Source: Lysinibacillus pakistanensis
GTDB taxonomy: Bacteria; Bacillota; Bacilli; Bacillales_A; Planococcaceae
Direction of reading: 5' to 3'
DNA: 64,000 nt
Assembly (NCBI RefSeq): GCF_030123245.1
Contig: NZ_CP126101.1
Coordinates: 4,648,501-4,712,500 of the forward strand
Shown here: positions 27,054 through 35,215 of the stretch, piece after piece
Numbering within the stretch: the first letter of the stretch is position 1
How the letters are laid out: the number at the start of each line of letters is the position of its first letter
Program-made: the position numbers and the translations under genes
Notes under the pieces: model-generated
What the model was told of the DNA's origin: nothing
Database searches by the model: none
Seen by the model: only the letters and a program-made list of their open reading frames with translations

Positions 27054-28037
27054 TTACTCATATTCTTTATCGAACTTTTTTGTACTTCTTACAGTGTCAA
27101 TAGGACGAACAAGTTCTTCAATCTGAGCACGCTTTGGCTCTAAAAATGGTGGCAATGAAAGTTTTTCACCTAAAGTTTCATAAGGCTCATCCCCCATAAA
27201 TCCTGGCCCATCGGTGGCTAGTTCAAATAAAATTTGTGGGGCTACTCGTGCATAAAGTGATTCAAAGAAGTGACGATTAACATAACCAGAAGTATGGAAG
27301 CCGAAGCTATCAAATCGTTCAGTCCATTCGTTCAACACAGCACGATCCTCTACTCGGAATGCGGCATGATGAACTGTACCAAAGCCTTGACGTGCTAAAG
27401 GTAGAACACTGTTGTATTCAACAACAAGTTGAGCACCGTTGCCTCCCTCTCCTACCTCAAATAAATGGAAATCTCCTTCCTCAGCAATTTCAGAAAAAAG
27501 CATCACCTTTTCTAGCACATCTTTGAAATATTTAAAATTAGCAACTCGAACAAATACTGGCCCTAATCCTGTTATTGCATATTCCAAAGGGATTGGCCCA
27601 TCTTTCCATGGAGTCCCAGATGCAACACCATTATTGTGCTCATCAGAAATAAGTTGATATTGCTGATCGTCGAAATCAACGAAAGATAAAGTTTTCTTAC
27701 CAAATTGTTCTTTAATGCCAGTATGATTAACCTGTAATCGGTCAAAACGTTTCACCCAATAGTCCAAAGCGGCATCCGTTGGTACACGGAAGGAGGTTTT
27801 TGAAATCTCATTTGTTCCATGCACGCCTTTTGGAATGTTCGGAAAATCAAAGAACGTCATATCTGTACCTGCGTTGCCCTTATCATCCGCAAAGAATAAA
27901 TGATATGTTTGAATGTCGTCCTGATTAACTGTTTTTTTCACTAAACGCATTCCTAACACAAAAGTAAAAAATTTATAATTTTCTTCGGCACTACTAGTAA
28001 TTGCTGTAACATGATGAATCCCTTTTAAATGATTCAT
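27054..28037 (-). CDS. Ring-cleaving dioxygenase of the vicinal oxygen chelate family (MhqO/MhqA-like)
   Basis: 327 residues with two glyoxalase-fold halves. Metal-ligand candidates are the His of GIHHVTAI (8-9), the His of TVHHAAFRVED and the Glu of LFELATDGPGF. Family members open (methyl)hydroquinone or catechol-like rings. The start lies about 15 nt downstream of an MhqR-type palindrome and follows the mhqR-like gene, so it should be induced by quinones. Confidence 0.9.
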   Translation of the reverse strand: MNHLKGIHHVTAITSSAEENYKFFTFVLGMRLVKKTVNQDDIQTYHLFFADDKGNAGTDMTFFDFPNIPKGVHGTNEISKTSFRVPTDAALDYWVKRFDRLQVNHTGIKEQFGKKTLSFVDFDDQQYQLISDEHNNGVASGTPWKDGPIPLEYAITGLGPVFVRVANFKYFKDVLEKVMLFSEIAEEGDFHLFEVGEGGNGAQLVVEYNSVLPLARQGFGTVHHAAFRVEDRAVLNEWTERFDSFGFHTSGYVNRHFFESLYARVAPQILFELATDGPGFMGDEPYETLGEKLSLPPFLEPKRAQIEELVRPIDTVRSTKKFDKEYE

Positions 28038-28052
28038 TTAAAACCCTCCTAT

Positions 28053-28070
28053 TATCTCGATTTCGAGATA
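28053..28070. promoter_or_regulatory. MhqR-type operator in front of the dioxygenase gene
   Basis: Perfect palindrome TATCTCGATTTCGAGATA. Its arms match the B. subtilis MhqR operator as I remember it. It lies in the 48-bp gap between the regulator stop and the dioxygenase start. Confidence 0.85.
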
Positions 28071-28085
28071 TTAATGTAAATTTGT

Positions 28086-28520
28086 TCATTTATTAATCGC
28101 ATTAAAACCAATCTTCTTTAAAGATAGAATCATTGTTTTCAGTTCTTCAGGGTCTAATACTTCAAAAATTTCATTAATTTTTTGTTCATGCTTTGGGAAA
28201 ATTTCTTCCAATAATGCTCGTCCCTCATCTGTTAAAAAAATATAAGTGACACGGCGATCCTTCGCACAAGCAAATCGATAGACATAGCCTTTTTGTTCAA
28301 GCTTATCAATAACATAGGTAATACTGCTACTTGCAATTAATATTCTCTTTCCAATCACTTGAATCGGTTGTTCCCCACGATGGTATAAAAATTCAAGCAC
28401 TGAAAATTCGGTTTGATTTAAATCATATTGTAGTAAATCTCTTCTTGTTGCTTCCTGAATCGTTTGATATGCACGGAACAAGACCGTAAAAGCCTTTAAA
28501 TTACGATTGTCTTCCCTCAT
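28086..28520 (-). CDS. mhqR: MarR-family regulator, MhqR-like
   Basis: 144 residues. Winged helix with QTEFSVLEFLYHRGEQPIQV, recognition helix region IASSSITYVIDKLEQKGYVY and wing CAKDRRVTYIFLTDEG. A quinone-sensing repressor in B. subtilis controls the same enzymes that follow here. Palindromes occur before the gene and before the dioxygenase gene, suggesting autorepression and control of the cluster. Confidence 0.82.
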   Translation of the reverse strand: MREDNRNLKAFTVLFRAYQTIQEATRRDLLQYDLNQTEFSVLEFLYHRGEQPIQVIGKRILIASSSITYVIDKLEQKGYVYRFACAKDRRVTYIFLTDEGRALLEEIFPKHEQKINEIFEVLDPEELKTMILSLKKIGFNAINK

Positions 28521-28542
28521 ACCACTCCCTCTTTCTATTTAC

Positions 28543-28572
28543 CTCGAATTTAATTATCTTTAATTCGAGATA
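28543..28572. promoter_or_regulatory. MhqR-type inverted repeats upstream of the regulator gene
   Basis: CTCGAATT (28543-28550) and AATTCGAG (28562-28569) form one inverted repeat with an 11-nt spacer. TATCT...TCGAGATA (28555-28572) overlaps it with the same half-site as the 28053 operator. Confidence 0.65.
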
Positions 28573-28662
28573 ATAATAACATATATTTCTTTATACGACA
28601 ATTAATTTGTTTTACTCAGAAATTGACTTTCCCCTTTATAGCACTACTTACTTCTAAGAAAT

Positions 28663-28697
28663 AAAATCCACCCATTAATAGATAGCTGGATTTTAAT
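28663..28697 (-). terminator. Possible terminator of the YusW-like lipoprotein gene
   Basis: Arms AAAATCCA and TGGATTTT with a long loop; on the minus strand TTTTATTTC follows. Moderate support only. Confidence 0.45.
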
Positions 28698-28719
28698 GGA
28701 TGAATTCAGCCTGCATCAT

Positions 28720-29181
28720 TTACTTTAGACGTTTAAATTCTTTTTCATTCCCATCAACAAATTCTACTTCAATCTCAATTGATTGGAAGTCCTCTGCAAT
28801 ATGGAATACGGAAATAACCTGATCTATTACTTCATCATTTGGTGTAGTGGAATCAAACGTCAGCTGCTTAAAAAGAGGTTCCAGCTTCGTATAAGCTGCA
28901 TCTCCCTGAAGATTTTCATTATTTCGGGTATCCTGTAATTTTGCTGCTATGCCGGACTTTTTATTTTCGTATTCAGCTTCATAGGAATCTGTCGCAGAAT
29001 AGTCAACATCCAACGAAAACTCTAAAAAATTGAAGGGTACTTGATCTGTTGCGGTATCTCCGACTTGTTGATTATTTTGTTGAACTGGAGCATTTGTCGG
29101 CATATCTTGCGCCTTTTCTTTTGTACAGCCATAGAGCGTGATAGTCGTAAAAAGAATAGCCATAAAAAATTTAATTCTCAT
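28720..29181 (-). CDS. Lipoprotein of the YusW-like type
   Basis: 153 residues. Lipoprotein signal with Cys19 (TTITLYGC), a Gln/Asn/Thr linker, then a globular domain with FLEFSLDVDYSATDSYEAEY and YENKKSGIAAKL, which resembles the YusW family. It acts on the outer face of the membrane; function unknown. Single gene with its own hairpin downstream. Confidence 0.7.
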   Translation of the reverse strand: MRIKFFMAILFTTITLYGCTKEKAQDMPTNAPVQQNNQQVGDTATDQVPFNFLEFSLDVDYSATDSYEAEYENKKSGIAAKLQDTRNNENLQGDAAYTKLEPLFKQLTFDSTTPNDEVIDQVISVFHIAEDFQSIEIEVEFVDGNEKEFKRLK

Positions 29182-29232
29182 CCTTACACTCCTTTCTTCT
29201 GTTATTATTTCACCTTTGTTTAAAAATTAACC

Positions 29233-29272
29233 CAAAAAGGGTATCTCCAATAATCAGGAGATACCCTTTCTA
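29233..29272 (-). terminator. Terminator of the YcdB/SLH protein gene
   Basis: Arms AAAGGGTATCTCC and GGAGATACCCTTT, 8-nt loop, followed on the minus strand by a short T run. Strong stem. Confidence 0.85.
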
Positions 29273-29275
29273 TTT

Positions 29276-31498
29276 TTAAAAGAAGCGACTGTTATTACCT
29301 TCGCCAATAGCTTTAGCTAATCGCATTGTTGAAACAGCTAAATCTGCATATGATACTTTCTCAGTAGCGTTGAAGCTATTTTGCTGTGCATCTATTAATC
29401 CCATTGCACTTGCTAAAGCCACATAGCCAGAGTATGCTGGATCAATTGAGCCTGCATCAGCAAAGTTTAATTTATAAATATCGCTATGCTTAGCAGCTTT
29501 CTCTAATCCTAATACACGAATATACCATTCTGCAAGCTCTTGACGAGTCAATGTTGCATCAACATCAAATCGATCTGCTGGCTTTAAAACGCCCATTCTT
29601 ACGGCTTCTTCAACTACTCCATATAATGGATGGTTTTTATCAATATTTGTGAAGGATTGCTTTTCATCACCTTCTCCATATCCACCAAAATAGCCATATG
29701 TGAGAGATTTAAGCATAATTTTTAGTGCTTCTCCCTTAGTCACGCCAGTATCAGCATTAAAAGTAGCTGGGTCTTTAATCTCTAACACATTTTGACTAAC
29801 CAAATAATTTAACTCTTTTGCTGCTGTAGGATGTGAAATCAATGGTTGCTCTTTTTTATCCTCAATATTAATTAACCACTCACCAGTAGTTGCATCAATT
29901 TGATTAAGTAAATTACCACCATAAGTTGGTGAATACACTAGATCATAATGATTCTTATCCTCACCACTTTGTTTAGCGTATTGCAATTGTAATTTAAGTG
30001 CCTCACGATAAGATTCTTTTGCTTTATCAGCAGAAATCGCCTTATCTACAGATGGCCAATTATCGATTTTTTGGTTAGAAATATACAATGAACGTAATGA
30101 GCCATCAGAACCAATACTTACAGATATTTCATCTCCTACCACAGCGATATCATTTACAACACGCGGGAATGAGAAGTAATATTCTTTACTATAATCAGCT
30201 AATACAGCATCCTCTAATGGTTTAGAATAATTATGCACATAGGAAGGAGCCCATTGCTTTAAGTATTCAATCGCCTTGTTCAATGCTGCATCCTTAGAAA
30301 TGGTTGTAGTCTTATCATTAGACTTTACGAAATCTCTAGTTAAATCATGATATTGAATAATTTCGCCTGTTGCCTTATTTAATTCAAATGAGGAGCCTAT
30401 GCCACCATTATCATACATATACGTATAATTTACAGAGTAAATTGTTTCCCCATTTTGGTTTTCTCTTTCATCAATCATATCAATTTGTAACTTAGCTTTA
30501 TCAGGATCAACCTTTAAGAAGGATTTTGCAAATTCTTCTACTTCAGCTAATGTCATACCCTTCTTTCTTGGTTCAAGCGGTTGTGAGGATAGCTTTTCTA
30601 CGCGTTTTACTTTCGGTACCTGTGCCGAGAAGCCATTCACTGTTTGCCATTGACCATTTAAAGCATGTACCCCATTAAAGCCTATTGCTGGTGCATAAAC
30701 AAGCTTCACTTTACGCTGATCTGTTTGGAAATCATAATCGACTGTGTAACGCAATTCAACTGCTAAATTATCACGAATTTGGGCAAGAATATCCGCTTCA
30801 GTCTTCTTCTGCTCTACACTATCAAATGTTGCCTTGCTAAGAGGCTCTGTATTGCGATAAACACTTGTAATTTCGCCATTCGCAAGGACTTCAATAGTAA
30901 AATATTGCTCGCTGATTGCCACACCATTTTGAGTTGGTGAATAGACAAACGAATAAGCAATTGGCTGTGATAATGGTCTGCTCATATTAAAATAGTAGTC
31001 AGAGCCAATACCATTTTCCTGAAGCTTATAGTTTTCAGTATTTGGGAATTTAGCTAAGAATTCCTTTGCAATTTTTTGTGCATCAGCTTCAGAATACTTT
31101 GCTGGATACATTGCATCTGAAATATCAGAAGGTTGATAATAGAAATTCTCTAGTTCTAAATCGTCTCCCTTAAATGTGAAGCTACCATAAATCTCCTTAC
31201 CATTTACAGTCTTATGGAAACTTATATCATAACGAATTGTTGTATCATCTGTATAGTAGTGTCCGCTTCCTACATTTAAATCTTTCTCTGTTAAGAAATT
31301 AAACTTATCAGGGAATATTGCATGCAATTTATTGATAAGCATACTCTTTGTGACTTTTGTCTCCGTTGAAGCTACTTGAATTTCAATTCTCTCTGAAGAT
31401 TCCTTTACATTGGCAGATGCTTGTGAAATTGGTGAAAGTACCCCGACAGTAAATGCTGTAGATGTTAGTATAATACCTAACTTTTTAAACTTACCCAA
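29276..31498 (-). CDS. Secreted YcdB/PepSY-like repeat protein with C-terminal SLH domains
   Basis: 740 residues. Signal peptide 1-29 (ends SQASA). Several alpha/beta repeats of the YcdB/YcdC (PepSY-related) type, each with a helix such as ADAQKIAKEFLAKF and strands ending ITSVYRN or IIQYHDLTR. The C-terminal third (about 555-735) has three S-layer-homology repeats (FNADTGVTKGEALKIMLKSL, LTRQELAEWYIRVLG). Wall-bound; exact function unknown, possibly protease inhibition. TTG start at 31498 with AGGAGGG 5 nt upstream. Confidence 0.85.
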   Translation of the reverse strand: MGKFKKLGIILTSTAFTVGVLSPISQASANVKESSERIEIQVASTETKVTKSMLINKLHAIFPDKFNFLTEKDLNVGSGHYYTDDTTIRYDISFHKTVNGKEIYGSFTFKGDDLELENFYYQPSDISDAMYPAKYSEADAQKIAKEFLAKFPNTENYKLQENGIGSDYYFNMSRPLSQPIAYSFVYSPTQNGVAISEQYFTIEVLANGEITSVYRNTEPLSKATFDSVEQKKTEADILAQIRDNLAVELRYTVDYDFQTDQRKVKLVYAPAIGFNGVHALNGQWQTVNGFSAQVPKVKRVEKLSSQPLEPRKKGMTLAEVEEFAKSFLKVDPDKAKLQIDMIDERENQNGETIYSVNYTYMYDNGGIGSSFELNKATGEIIQYHDLTRDFVKSNDKTTTISKDAALNKAIEYLKQWAPSYVHNYSKPLEDAVLADYSKEYYFSFPRVVNDIAVVGDEISVSIGSDGSLRSLYISNQKIDNWPSVDKAISADKAKESYREALKLQLQYAKQSGEDKNHYDLVYSPTYGGNLLNQIDATTGEWLINIEDKKEQPLISHPTAAKELNYLVSQNVLEIKDPATFNADTGVTKGEALKIMLKSLTYGYFGGYGEGDEKQSFTNIDKNHPLYGVVEEAVRMGVLKPADRFDVDATLTRQELAEWYIRVLGLEKAAKHSDIYKLNFADAGSIDPAYSGYVALASAMGLIDAQQNSFNATEKVSYADLAVSTMRLAKAIGEGNNSRFF

Positions 31499-31600
31499 AA
31501 TATCCCTCCTAGAAAACTATTTACCATTTATTATAATATACATTTCCAAATTTGGAAACTCTATTTACAGAATATTACCGCTTAAAAGAAAATAGAATAG

Positions 31601-32962
31601 TTATTTTTTCACCACATCGAAATTGGAGCCTATTAATAACCAATTTTGTGGGAATGGTAAACCTAGTTTCCAATAACCCACTCCTCGAAGTTTATATCGC
31701 TTTATTAAATCGAATTTGGCTTGAATGGATCTTGCATCTTCAAACCAAACAACATGTGCCCTGCCCTGTTCGTCATAGTATTCAAAGAAAGGAGCTTGGG
31801 CTCTCCTATCATACTGAATAGCTGCATTATATTTTTTAGCAATTTCAATAGCTCTTTGTGGACTAACTGCTTCAGCAATAGGACCTCCTTGTACAAAAGG
31901 CAGTGTCCAGTCATAGCCATATAAATTTTGTCCTAGGATAATTTTATTTCTAGGAATTTCACTAATAGCATATTTAACAACTGCCTCTACCTCAGGAAGT
32001 GGAGATACTGCCATAGGAGGACCAGCAGAATATCCCCATTCATAGGTCATTAACATCACAAAATCCACAATTTCTCCATGTGCTCTATAATCATGTGCCT
32101 CTGTCCAAGGACCACGCTCATTTGCACTCGTTTTTGGCGCAAGTGCTGTGGATACTGTGTACCCTTGTGGATGGAATCTACTTACAGCTCTTCTTAAAAA
32201 ATTGTTATACGCCTCACGTTGATCCCCTGGCAAATTTTCAAAATCAAAATGGATATCTTTAATGCTCCCTAAACGCCTTGCTTCTTCAAGAATATTATCG
32301 AAAAGCAAATCCTGTACAGCTGTACTTTGAAAAATATCTCGTGCTAAATCACCGCTAAAGCTAAAATTCTCTAAATTTGAGATAACCATTGCTAAGGAGG
32401 CTCCTGTATCATTAGCAATTTGCGTCACACCCTGACTTGGTGGTTTTTTAAGTGTCCCATCCCGCCTTGCTTCATAGCTAAATAAAGCAAGATACGTTAA
32501 AAATGGTCCTGCTTCTCTAGCCTGACTCAATAATGGCTCGCTAACAGATGTTCCTCTCGGCTCCAAATATGCCAAAGTTTCAGCTCTTGTTTTAGGTGAA
32601 GATGGAATATATAGTCGCACCCCAACAGATAACGGCTGGTTTGGATTCATATTGTTGACCTGTGCAAGTGTTGCATAATTAATACCGAAGCGCTGACCAA
32701 TGGACCATAAACTATCTCCTGGCTGCACATAATAAAAGCTTCCGATAATCGGAATAACAAGAGCTTGCCCTACGACTAGTCGATTTGGCTCTGGAATTTG
32801 ATTGGCATCTACTATACTTTGAACCGTTGTCCCATACGCCTGTGCAATCCCCCATAAAGACTCCCCAGCTCGTACAACATGTATTTGAATGACATTGCCT
32901 CCTTCAAGCGTCATGAAATCATACCTATAAAGCTTATGAAATAAGGAAGGAAAAGATGCCAT
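31601..32962 (-). CDS. LysM-GH18 hydrolase of the SleL/YaaH spore-germination type
   Basis: Two LysM domains (IQIHVVRAGESLWGIAQAYG about 25-70; YYVQPGDSLWSIGQRFG about 76-120) bind peptidoglycan. A GH18 domain follows (about 125-445) with IHFDFENLPG, in which the Glu is the acid/base; this type cuts N-acetylglucosaminyl bonds of cortex fragments during germination. The printed start gives an extra 24 residues. AAGGAGG (32898-32904) lies 7 nt before an ATT at 32890 that would start IQIHVVRAGE, the natural start of LysM homologues, so the true start may be that ATT or the ATG at 32914. Confidence 0.88.
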   Translation of the reverse strand: MASFPSLFHKLYRYDFMTLEGGNVIQIHVVRAGESLWGIAQAYGTTVQSIVDANQIPEPNRLVVGQALVIPIIGSFYYVQPGDSLWSIGQRFGINYATLAQVNNMNPNQPLSVGVRLYIPSSPKTRAETLAYLEPRGTSVSEPLLSQAREAGPFLTYLALFSYEARRDGTLKKPPSQGVTQIANDTGASLAMVISNLENFSFSGDLARDIFQSTAVQDLLFDNILEEARRLGSIKDIHFDFENLPGDQREAYNNFLRRAVSRFHPQGYTVSTALAPKTSANERGPWTEAHDYRAHGEIVDFVMLMTYEWGYSAGPPMAVSPLPEVEAVVKYAISEIPRNKIILGQNLYGYDWTLPFVQGGPIAEAVSPQRAIEIAKKYNAAIQYDRRAQAPFFEYYDEQGRAHVVWFEDARSIQAKFDLIKRYKLRGVGYWKLGLPFPQNWLLIGSNFDVVKK

Positions 32963-33011
32963 TGCTCAGTAAGAACAGATTCCCTGAAACAAAATAAAGT
33001 GCATTCACTTA

Positions 33012-33572
33012 TTATTGCGAATGTACCTTGTTTTCTTTGATTCTCTTATAATATTTATTACACGTTCGACAAAGATTTAAAAATAGGAAAAAGGAAAGCA
33101 ACTGTAATAGAGAACCTATAAAATGAACATTTTCCCGCATACTTGCATTTAAATTTATTGAAAATGCCTGTATCACAAAGCCGCAAAGCATAAATGCCAT
33201 GAATTTCTGGTATGTTCTAAATGTTTTAGCTTCTAGAGGCTTATTTTTATGAATGTGCAATAATAATTGGAAAACAAAATACATAAAGACTATGAATAAA
33301 AATTGCATAAACTGTACCCCAATGTCTCCTAGTATCTTATAGCCTAGCCATCGATCTAGCTCTACGAAAAAAGACATTATCATTAAAATAATGGCAAAAT
33401 TTTTCGATAAAGGCTTTAAGTTATGAAAAGACGGCAACAGATGAATACCGTATGCAAAAGATAGATAGCCAATAAAATCTGGTAATATATCAGTATCAGC
33501 TTTTCCCAAAAACAATAAATCTATAAAAATAAAACCCACTCCATTAACTAAATAATCGTAAGGATTTTTCAT
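33012..33572 (-). CDS. Polytopic membrane protein of the sigma-factor operon
   Basis: 186 residues with about five or six hydrophobic helices and a basic C-terminus; no family recognised. It is the third gene after an ECF sigma factor and its putative anti-sigma, separated by 35 bp, so it may be a regulator of the anti-sigma or a target of the sigma factor. Site AGGAGGTAG precedes the ATG. Confidence 0.65.
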   Translation of the reverse strand: MKNPYDYLVNGVGFIFIDLLFLGKADTDILPDFIGYLSFAYGIHLLPSFHNLKPLSKNFAIILMIMSFFVELDRWLGYKILGDIGVQFMQFLFIVFMYFVFQLLLHIHKNKPLEAKTFRTYQKFMAFMLCGFVIQAFSINLNASMRENVHFIGSLLQLLSFFLFLNLCRTCNKYYKRIKENKVHSQ

Positions 33573-33607
33573 TATTTTCTACCTCCTTCAATTGTACTTT
33601 TCATCAA

Positions 33608-34123
33608 TTACTTATCATGCTCCAGTTGAATTTCATCTATTTTGTCTTGCTTAATCGAATAATCGTAGGATTCACTATAGCTCGGTTTAACAATAGATTC
33701 ATCGATGTTTTGATTCTCTGCATAGACTAGGTTCCCAACCCATGCCAGGAAAGACAATGCGAATGTCATGTAAACAAGTTTTCCTCTCGTAAGCCCCTTG
33801 AAATAAACGAACAATATAAAAAATGAGAGCGCAGACATTAGGAAAATGAACAATATATTTGAAAGATTTTTCTCCTGATTGATGGTTAACAATGCAGCGT
33901 TTTTCAAATTGAATGACTGCTCGGTACCAATTCTGAATACAAATAACAGAACGGCCAGTGTCACTGGAATAGTTAATATTGTCGCTATAGAAAATCGTTT
34001 TATCTTCTTTATAGGAGTTTTTTCAAGGCTCTGACGCAATTGCTTTGAGAAATCTATATTTGGATCTTTATCAGGACGTTTTTTTAGTGCGTCAAATAAC
34101 TCATAATCACGTTCTTCCATCAA
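33608..34123 (-). CDS. Putative anti-sigma factor (membrane protein)
   Basis: 171 residues. A cytoplasmic N-terminal part (1-45, charged, DYELFDALKKRPDKDPNIDF) is followed by three membrane helices (about 46-66, 88-107, 117-135) and a polar tail. Its ATG overlaps the stop of the ECF sigma gene by 4 bp (ATGA), the usual arrangement for a sigma/anti-sigma pair. No zinc-type HxxxCxxC motif was seen. Role inferred from position. Confidence 0.65.
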   Translation of the reverse strand: MMEERDYELFDALKKRPDKDPNIDFSKQLRQSLEKTPIKKIKRFSIATILTIPVTLAVLLFVFRIGTEQSFNLKNAALLTINQEKNLSNILFIFLMSALSFFILFVYFKGLTRGKLVYMTFALSFLAWVGNLVYAENQNIDESIVKPSYSESYDYSIKQDKIDEIQLEHDK

Positions 34124-34629
34124 TCGTCCCTCCCTACTTTTTTTCGAAGCCTTGTCATTGCCCGATGAAAATCAACCCGTACCTTCACTTCCGAAATGCC
34201 CAAAATTTCAGCGGTTTCCTGAATCGTGTAGTCTTTTAGCATTCTGCAAATAATGATTGTTCGATCATGTGATTTTAATGTCATTAACGCCTCTTGTACT
34301 ATTTGCCATTGCTCATTTTTCTCTATAAATTCCAGAGGTTTTGATACTTCTTTCAATACCGGCTGCCAGCTAAGTTTTTCTATTAAAAGTCTCTTTACTT
34401 TTTCCCTTCTATGTATATCTACTGCTGTATTTCGTGCAATTGACAATATCCAGGTTTTTACTTTATCCATATCCCTTAAATTATCTAACTGCTTCATCAC
34501 CTTGAAAAATGTCTCCTGTGTAATATCCTCCGCCTCTTCTCTACTATTTGTATAATAAAGCGCAAAATGATACACATCTAGATAATAAGAATCGTACAAA
34601 TGTTCTATTTTTACTAGACTCTTATCCAA
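34120..34629 (-). CDS. ECF-type RNA polymerase sigma factor
   Basis: 169 residues. Region 2: LYDSYYLDVYHFALYYTNSR, EDITQETFFKVMKQL and WILSIARNTAVDIHRR. Region 4: LKSHDRTIIICRMLKDYTIQ and ETAEILGISEVKVRVDFHRA. TTG start at 34629 after GGGGTGAAG. An ECF-like promoter lies directly upstream, so it is probably autoregulated and held inactive by the membrane protein encoded next. Stimulus unknown; envelope stress is common for such pairs. Confidence 0.92.
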   Translation of the reverse strand: MDKSLVKIEHLYDSYYLDVYHFALYYTNSREEAEDITQETFFKVMKQLDNLRDMDKVKTWILSIARNTAVDIHRREKVKRLLIEKLSWQPVLKEVSKPLEFIEKNEQWQIVQEALMTLKSHDRTIIICRMLKDYTIQETAEILGISEVKVRVDFHRAMTRLRKKVGRDD

Positions 34630-34660
34630 AGCTTCACCCCACTTTCTACACTCAGAAATA

Positions 34661-34687
34661 AGTCGTTACAACAAATAATTCGTTACA
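34661..34687 (-). promoter_or_regulatory. ECF-sigma-type autoregulatory promoter candidate
   Basis: Minus strand TGTAAC (34682-34687), 16-nt spacer, CGACT (34661-34665). This fits the sigma-X/W group pattern (an AAC-containing -35 and a CGAC/CGTC -10) and lies about 30 nt before the sigma gene start. Confidence 0.65.
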
Positions 34688-34784
34688 CTTTTCCCACTTT
34701 TTTTTATATAACTAGCGTAAAATGCCTTATTCTTTTCATGATTTACTCTCTTGTATAATGAAATTACTGTAAGGAGGTGTTAGT

Positions 34785-35204
34785 TTGCGTTTATTTTACC
34801 AGCAAAAAACAATTGGAAAAAAGTCGCGTAAACTTCAAAAGATTGCATTTACAATTGAAGAGCCTGTCCATACCTTGAAAGACTTACTACTACAGCTCGT
34901 CACACAGGAGGTTCAGAATTTTAACGAAAAGGCGTTGGATACACCGCTTCATATTTATCTAACTGAGGAACTATTAGAGGATGCTGTTCATCATGGCAAG
35001 ATACATTTTGGTGAGAAAAAAAATGCCACTGTTCAGTCTTTAGAACAGGCTAAATCGACAGTGATTCAAGCTTTTGAAGATGAACTGTTTTTAGTAGTCC
35101 AAAATGAGGAGCAATTAAATTCACTTACAACACCACTAACAATTCAAGAAGATGACGTTTTTACCTTTATAAAATTAACGATGCTAGCAGGACGAATTTG
35201 GTAA
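34785..35204 (+). CDS. Small partner protein of the DUF4132 protein
   Basis: 139 residues, mixed alpha/beta, soluble, no recognised domain (MRLFYQQKTIGKKSRKLQKI; ILQEDDVFTF-type C-terminus). TTG start at 34785 preceded by AAGGAGGTG. It ends 11 bp before the start of the giant DUF4132 gene, so the two form an operon. Function unknown; a role in the same complex is inferred from position only. Confidence 0.7.
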   Translation: MRLFYQQKTIGKKSRKLQKIAFTIEEPVHTLKDLLLQLVTQEVQNFNEKALDTPLHIYLTEELLEDAVHHGKIHFGEKKNATVQSLEQAKSTVIQAFEDELFLVVQNEEQLNSLTTPLTIQEDDVFTFIKLTMLAGRIW

Positions 35205-35215
35205 GGAGGAATCCC

